Part shown: positions 61,337 to 64,000 of the stretch, piece by piece
Layout of the letters: every line of letters starts with the position of its first letter
How positions within the stretch are numbered: the stretch's first letter is position 1
Assembly (NCBI RefSeq): GCF_008843145.1
Contig: NZ_CP030265.1
Location: forward strand, 2,528,001 to 2,592,000
From: Skermanella pratensis
GTDB taxonomy: Bacteria; Pseudomonadota; Alphaproteobacteria; Azospirillales; Azospirillaceae
Length of the DNA stretch: 64,000 bases
Direction: 5' to 3'
The notes under the pieces: generated by a model
Told to the model about the DNA's origin: nothing
What the model saw: only the letters and a program-made list of their open reading frames with translations
Databases searched by the model: none
Translations under genes and position numbers: made by a program

Positions 61337-62542
61337 CTACATGGCGATAGAGTTCATGCTGAGGATCGCCATCACGACGGACGCGATGATGAAGGCGATC
61401 ACGCCGCCCAGGCCGATGGTCAGGAGCGGCGCCAAAAGGGCGATGCCGCGCTGGATCTCGCTCTCGGCCTCCTCCTCCAGGATGTTGGCGGCGTGGCCCA
61501 GGACCTCGCCCAACCGCCCGCTCTCCTCGCCGACGCGGGCCAGGTCCAGCAGGACGGCCGGGAAGATCCTGGTGGCGGCCAGCGGCTCGGCGATGCCGCG
61601 GCCCTCGATCAGGGCTCCGCGGACATCCTTCAGAGCATCGGCGAAAGCCATGTTGGTGGCGCCGCCCCGGGCCAGCTCCAGCGCGTTGGCGGCCGGCAGG
61701 CCGGCGCCGATCAGGGTGGAGAACAGTCGGGCGAACCGGCCGCCCTCGATCCGGCGGATCAGGCCGCCGGCCAGGGGGGCCCGCAACAGCAGGCCGTGCA
61801 GGGCGCGGCGCGTCTCGGGAGCGTTGACCGAGACGCGGACGGCGATTCCGGCGGCGACCAGGGCGACCAGCGCGTAGAGCCCGTATTCGCGGAACAGGCG
61901 GCTGGTCTCCAGCACCACGATGGTCATGGTCGGCAGCCGGTCGCCGGCACCGTCGAACAGCGGTTCGAGCTGGGGCAGGACGACGGTGAACAGGGTGCCG
62001 ATGGAGACGGCGGCCGTGACCGCCAGGATCGCCGGATAGGTCAGTGCGGCGCGCACCGCCTTCGCCGACCTGGCCCGCCGGTCGGCGAGATCGGCCAGGC
62101 TGCGCAGGATGGTGGCGAGCGCGCCGGCCGCCTCCCCGGCGCGGATCATGCCGATCGCATAGGGCGGCGCCAGTTCCGGCCGCTGCTCCAGCGCTTCGCT
62201 GAAGGGGATGCCGGCCCGGACCTGCTCCAGCACGACGTTCAGCGCCGGCGCCATCGTCTTGAGGTCGCGCGACCGGGCGACCGAAGCCAGCGCCTGGTCC
62301 AGCCGGAGGCCGGCATCCAGCAGCAGCGCCAGTTCGCGGGCGAAACGCGACAGCTTGGCGGGCGGCAGCGACTTGCGGCTGCCGGCGAATCCTCCGGCGG
62401 CGGCTTGGCCGGTCTCGATGCGGAGGGGCACGGCGCCCCGCTCCTGGAGTTGGCGCGCGACCGCCTCGGTGTCCGCGGCGCTGAGAGTGCCGACGGCGAT
62501 CTTGCCGTCGCGCTCGACCGCCTCGAACTGGAAGACCGGCAT
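61337..62542 (-). CDS. gspF: Type II secretion inner-membrane platform protein GspF
   Basis: 401 residues, the standard GspF length. The start MPVFQFEAVERDGKIAVGTL is the typical family opening. Two GspF domains follow: one near 65-185 (FARELALLLDAGLRLDQALA; MIRAGEAAGALATILRSLAD) and one near 265-385 (FARLFSTLIGAGLPAANALE; LARVGEESGRLGEVLGHAAN). Three membrane helices are present, the last at the C-terminus (LTIGLGGVIAFIIASVVMAI). Its start overlaps the gspE stop by one base. It forms the core of the pseudopilus assembly platform in the inner membrane. Confidence 0.92.
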   Translation of the reverse strand: MPVFQFEAVERDGKIAVGTLSAADTEAVARQLQERGAVPLRIETGQAAAGGFAGSRKSLPPAKLSRFARELALLLDAGLRLDQALASVARSRDLKTMAPALNVVLEQVRAGIPFSEALEQRPELAPPYAIGMIRAGEAAGALATILRSLADLADRRARSAKAVRAALTYPAILAVTAAVSIGTLFTVVLPQLEPLFDGAGDRLPTMTIVVLETSRLFREYGLYALVALVAAGIAVRVSVNAPETRRALHGLLLRAPLAGGLIRRIEGGRFARLFSTLIGAGLPAANALELARGGATNMAFADALKDVRGALIEGRGIAEPLAATRIFPAVLLDLARVGEESGRLGEVLGHAANILEEEAESEIQRGIALLAPLLTIGLGGVIAFIIASVVMAILSMNSIAM

Positions 62543-64000
62543 CAGGAAGCTCCCTGCAGCGTCGCCATCAAGACCTCCTCCACCGTCGTGGAGCCGTCCG
62601 CGACCTTGCGCAGGCCGCTCTCGAACAAGGTCTCCATGCCCTCCTCCCGCGCGATCTCGGCCAGCCTGGAGGCTTCGCCGCGCGCCATGGCGGCGGCGCG
62701 CATCCGGTCGGTCATGACCATGAGTTCCGTGATCATGGTCCGCCCGCGCCATCCCGTGCCTCGGCAGGACGGGCATCCGGGCGCATGCATGGGCCGGGCT
62801 TGTCCGTCGGGGGCGAAGCGGCCGAGATCGAACCGCTGGACGATCGCGTCCGCGTAAGGGTGGGGCTCGCGGCAGTCGGGGCACAGGGTGCGGACGAGCC
62901 GCTGGGCCAGCACGGCATTGAGGGTGGACGCCAGCAGGTAATCCTCGACACCCATCTCCAGCATGCGGGTGATGGCGCCGGGAGCGTCGTTGGTGTGAAG
63001 CGTCGACATGATCAGGTGGCCGGTGAGCGACGCTTCGATCGCGGTCTGCGCGGTCTCGCGGTCGCGGATTTCGCCGACCAGGATGACGTTGGGGTTCTGC
63101 CGCAGCAGCGCGCGCAGGATCGAGGCGAAGGTCAGCTTGATCCCGGGCTTGACCTCGGTCTGGTTGACACCGGGAAGCTGGTACTCGATCGGGTCCTCGA
63201 TGGTGAAATACTTGCGCGACGGGACGAAGACGCGGAGCAGCGAGCTGTAGAGCGTGGTCGTCTTGCCGCTGCCGGTCGGCCCCGTGACCAGGACGATCCC
63301 GTAGGGGCGGTTCGCCGCCTCCAGCCACTTGTCGAGCACGGGGCCGGTGAAGCCGAGCTTCACGAAGTCAAGCGCCACGGAACTGCGGTCGAGCACGCGG
63401 ATGGCGACGCTTTCACCGTGAAGCGTCGGAACGATGCCGACGCGCAGGTCGACCTGACGGCCTCCGACGGTCATCTTGATGCGGCCATCCTGGGGAAGGC
63501 GGCGCTCGGCGATGTCGATGCCGGCCAGGATCTTGATGCGGGAGACGACGGCCCGGTGAAGGGCAGGTGCCGGCGCCTCGATCGGCGTTAGATCGCCGTC
63601 GATGCGGAGCCACTGCACCGGCCCGCCTTCCTGGCTTTCCAGATGAAGGTCGGACGCCCGGCTCTCCACCGCCTGGACGATCATGTGGTTGACGAACCTG
63701 ACGACCGGCGCCTCGCTCGCCAAGTCCTTCAGGCGCTGGAGGTCGTCGTCGCCGGCCACGGTCGTCACATGGGTGTCCGAGGCGGCGCCGTCCCGCAGCT
63801 TGGCGACCGCCTTCCGGATATCGGACTGGGTCGCGACCCGGATCCTCACCGGCAGGTCGAACAGCAATCCCGCCGCCTGGAGGGCGGCTGAGTCCGTCGG
63901 GTCGGCCGACGCCACCACGACGTGGTCCTCCTCCACCCGGAGCGGGAGGACGCGGGCCTGCTCCATCCAGCGCGGGCTGGCCTCGCCGACCGCCTCGTCG
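62542..64000 (-). CDS. gspE: Type II secretion ATPase GspE (5' end beyond window)
   Basis: 486 residues are visible and the frame stays open to the right edge, so the N-terminus is missing. The N1E-type region (VASADPTDSAALQAAGLLFD) precedes the ATPase core. SRASDLHLESQEGG, Walker A VTGPTGSGKTTTLYSS, the Asp box FTIEDPIEYQLPGVNQTEV, Walker B NVILVGEIRDRETAQTAIEA and STLHTNDAPGAI follow in order. The zinc tetracysteine motif is CPDC and CPSC. It drives pseudopilus assembly from the cytoplasm. PilB-type pilus ATPases look similar, but the C/M/L/F set nearby and the secreted redox proteins favour secretion. The missing genes (gspD, G-K) may lie to the right of the window. Confidence 0.92.
   Translation of the reverse strand, partial: DEAVGEASPRWMEQARVLPLRVEEDHVVVASADPTDSAALQAAGLLFDLPVRIRVATQSDIRKAVAKLRDGAASDTHVTTVAGDDDLQRLKDLASEAPVVRFVNHMIVQAVESRASDLHLESQEGGPVQWLRIDGDLTPIEAPAPALHRAVVSRIKILAGIDIAERRLPQDGRIKMTVGGRQVDLRVGIVPTLHGESVAIRVLDRSSVALDFVKLGFTGPVLDKWLEAANRPYGIVLVTGPTGSGKTTTLYSSLLRVFVPSRKYFTIEDPIEYQLPGVNQTEVKPGIKLTFASILRALLRQNPNVILVGEIRDRETAQTAIEASLTGHLIMSTLHTNDAPGAITRMLEMGVEDYLLASTLNAVLAQRLVRTLCPDCREPHPYADAIVQRFDLGRFAPDGQARPMHAPGCPSCRGTGWRGRTMITELMVMTDRMRAAAMARGEASRLAEIAREEGMETLFESGLRKVADGSTTVEEVLMATLQGAS

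Noticed and set aside
1..64000. Insertion sequences, integrases, tRNA-linked islands or toxin-antitoxin pairs
   Set aside because: No transposase, recombinase, tRNA cloverleaf or small paired toxin/antitoxin frames with good start sites were found on either strand by reading.

Overview
The window is GC-rich (well above 60% by eye) and gene-dense. Many genes are coupled by ATGA or TGATG stop/start overlaps, and start codons follow GGAG-type ribosome sites. The gene content (peptide- and ribose-type ABC importers, a FecIRA iron-signalling set, a short alpha-type flagellin, several EamA/LysR/aldolase metabolic genes) suggests an alphaproteobacterium, probably Rhodospirillales and near Azospirillum/Skermanella. 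That placement is inference from style and gene content, not from a marker gene.

Layout. (1) 1-8.9 kb, minus strand: an apparent catabolic operon with a class II aldolase-like protein, a complete dipeptide/opine-type ABC importer, a ketopantoate-reductase-like enzyme, an M20 carbamoylase-type hydrolase and an HDAC-family deacetylase cut by the window edge. It faces a LysR regulator, and a near-ideal LysR box lies between them. (2) 10.1-12.0 kb: a 2-hydroxyacid dehydrogenase and an EamA transporter. (3) 12.3-25.4 kb: an iron island with an ABC exporter, a FecI-type sigma factor divergent from FecR/FecA with a Fur-like box between them, then five genes that read as a petrobactin (asbABCDEF) pathway. 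In it asbD and asbE are fused and asbB carries a one-base frameshift. (4) 25.4-30.1 kb: nagA, a dioxygenase remnant, a DUF488 protein, pirin, a lone terminase-small-subunit-like gene and a lone flagellin. (5) 30.2-36.9 kb: an ABC exporter, a REP-like palindrome pair, a ribose-type importer and a YghZ-type aldo-keto reductase. (6) 36.9-42.1 kb: a frameshifted methyltransferase, D-amino acid dehydrogenase and alanine racemase, divergent from a TyrR-like regulator. (7) 42.1-47.3 kb: glucan phosphorylase, PEP synthase and a universal stress protein. (8) 47.8-64.0 kb: a copper/haem redox island interleaved with type II secretion genes.

Two regions deserve most attention. The petrobactin-like cluster carries everything from 3,4-dihydroxybenzoate synthesis (AsbF) through activation and loading (AsbC, AsbD-E) to citrate-polyamine condensation (AsbA, AsbB), plus a receptor and an exporter candidate. 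The 47.8-64.0 kb region combines two paralogous secreted proteins of unknown function, a large di-haem peroxidase-like cytochrome, three inner-membrane type II secretion genes (GspC/N-, M- and L-like), a His-rich SCO protein, two cupredoxin oxidase proteins that look like two halves of one multicopper oxidase, a DUF2946 protein, a PepSY reductase-like membrane protein, and GspF and GspE. I infer a secretion-coupled copper-oxidase system acting outside the cell, possibly in metal oxidation. Its substrate cannot be read from the sequence.

Three genes (asbB, the methyltransferase, the first secreted paralogue) are each broken by a single-base slip in a short C or G run, so some apparent pseudogenes may be sequencing errors. 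I saw no tRNA, rRNA, CRISPR array, insertion sequence or integrase.
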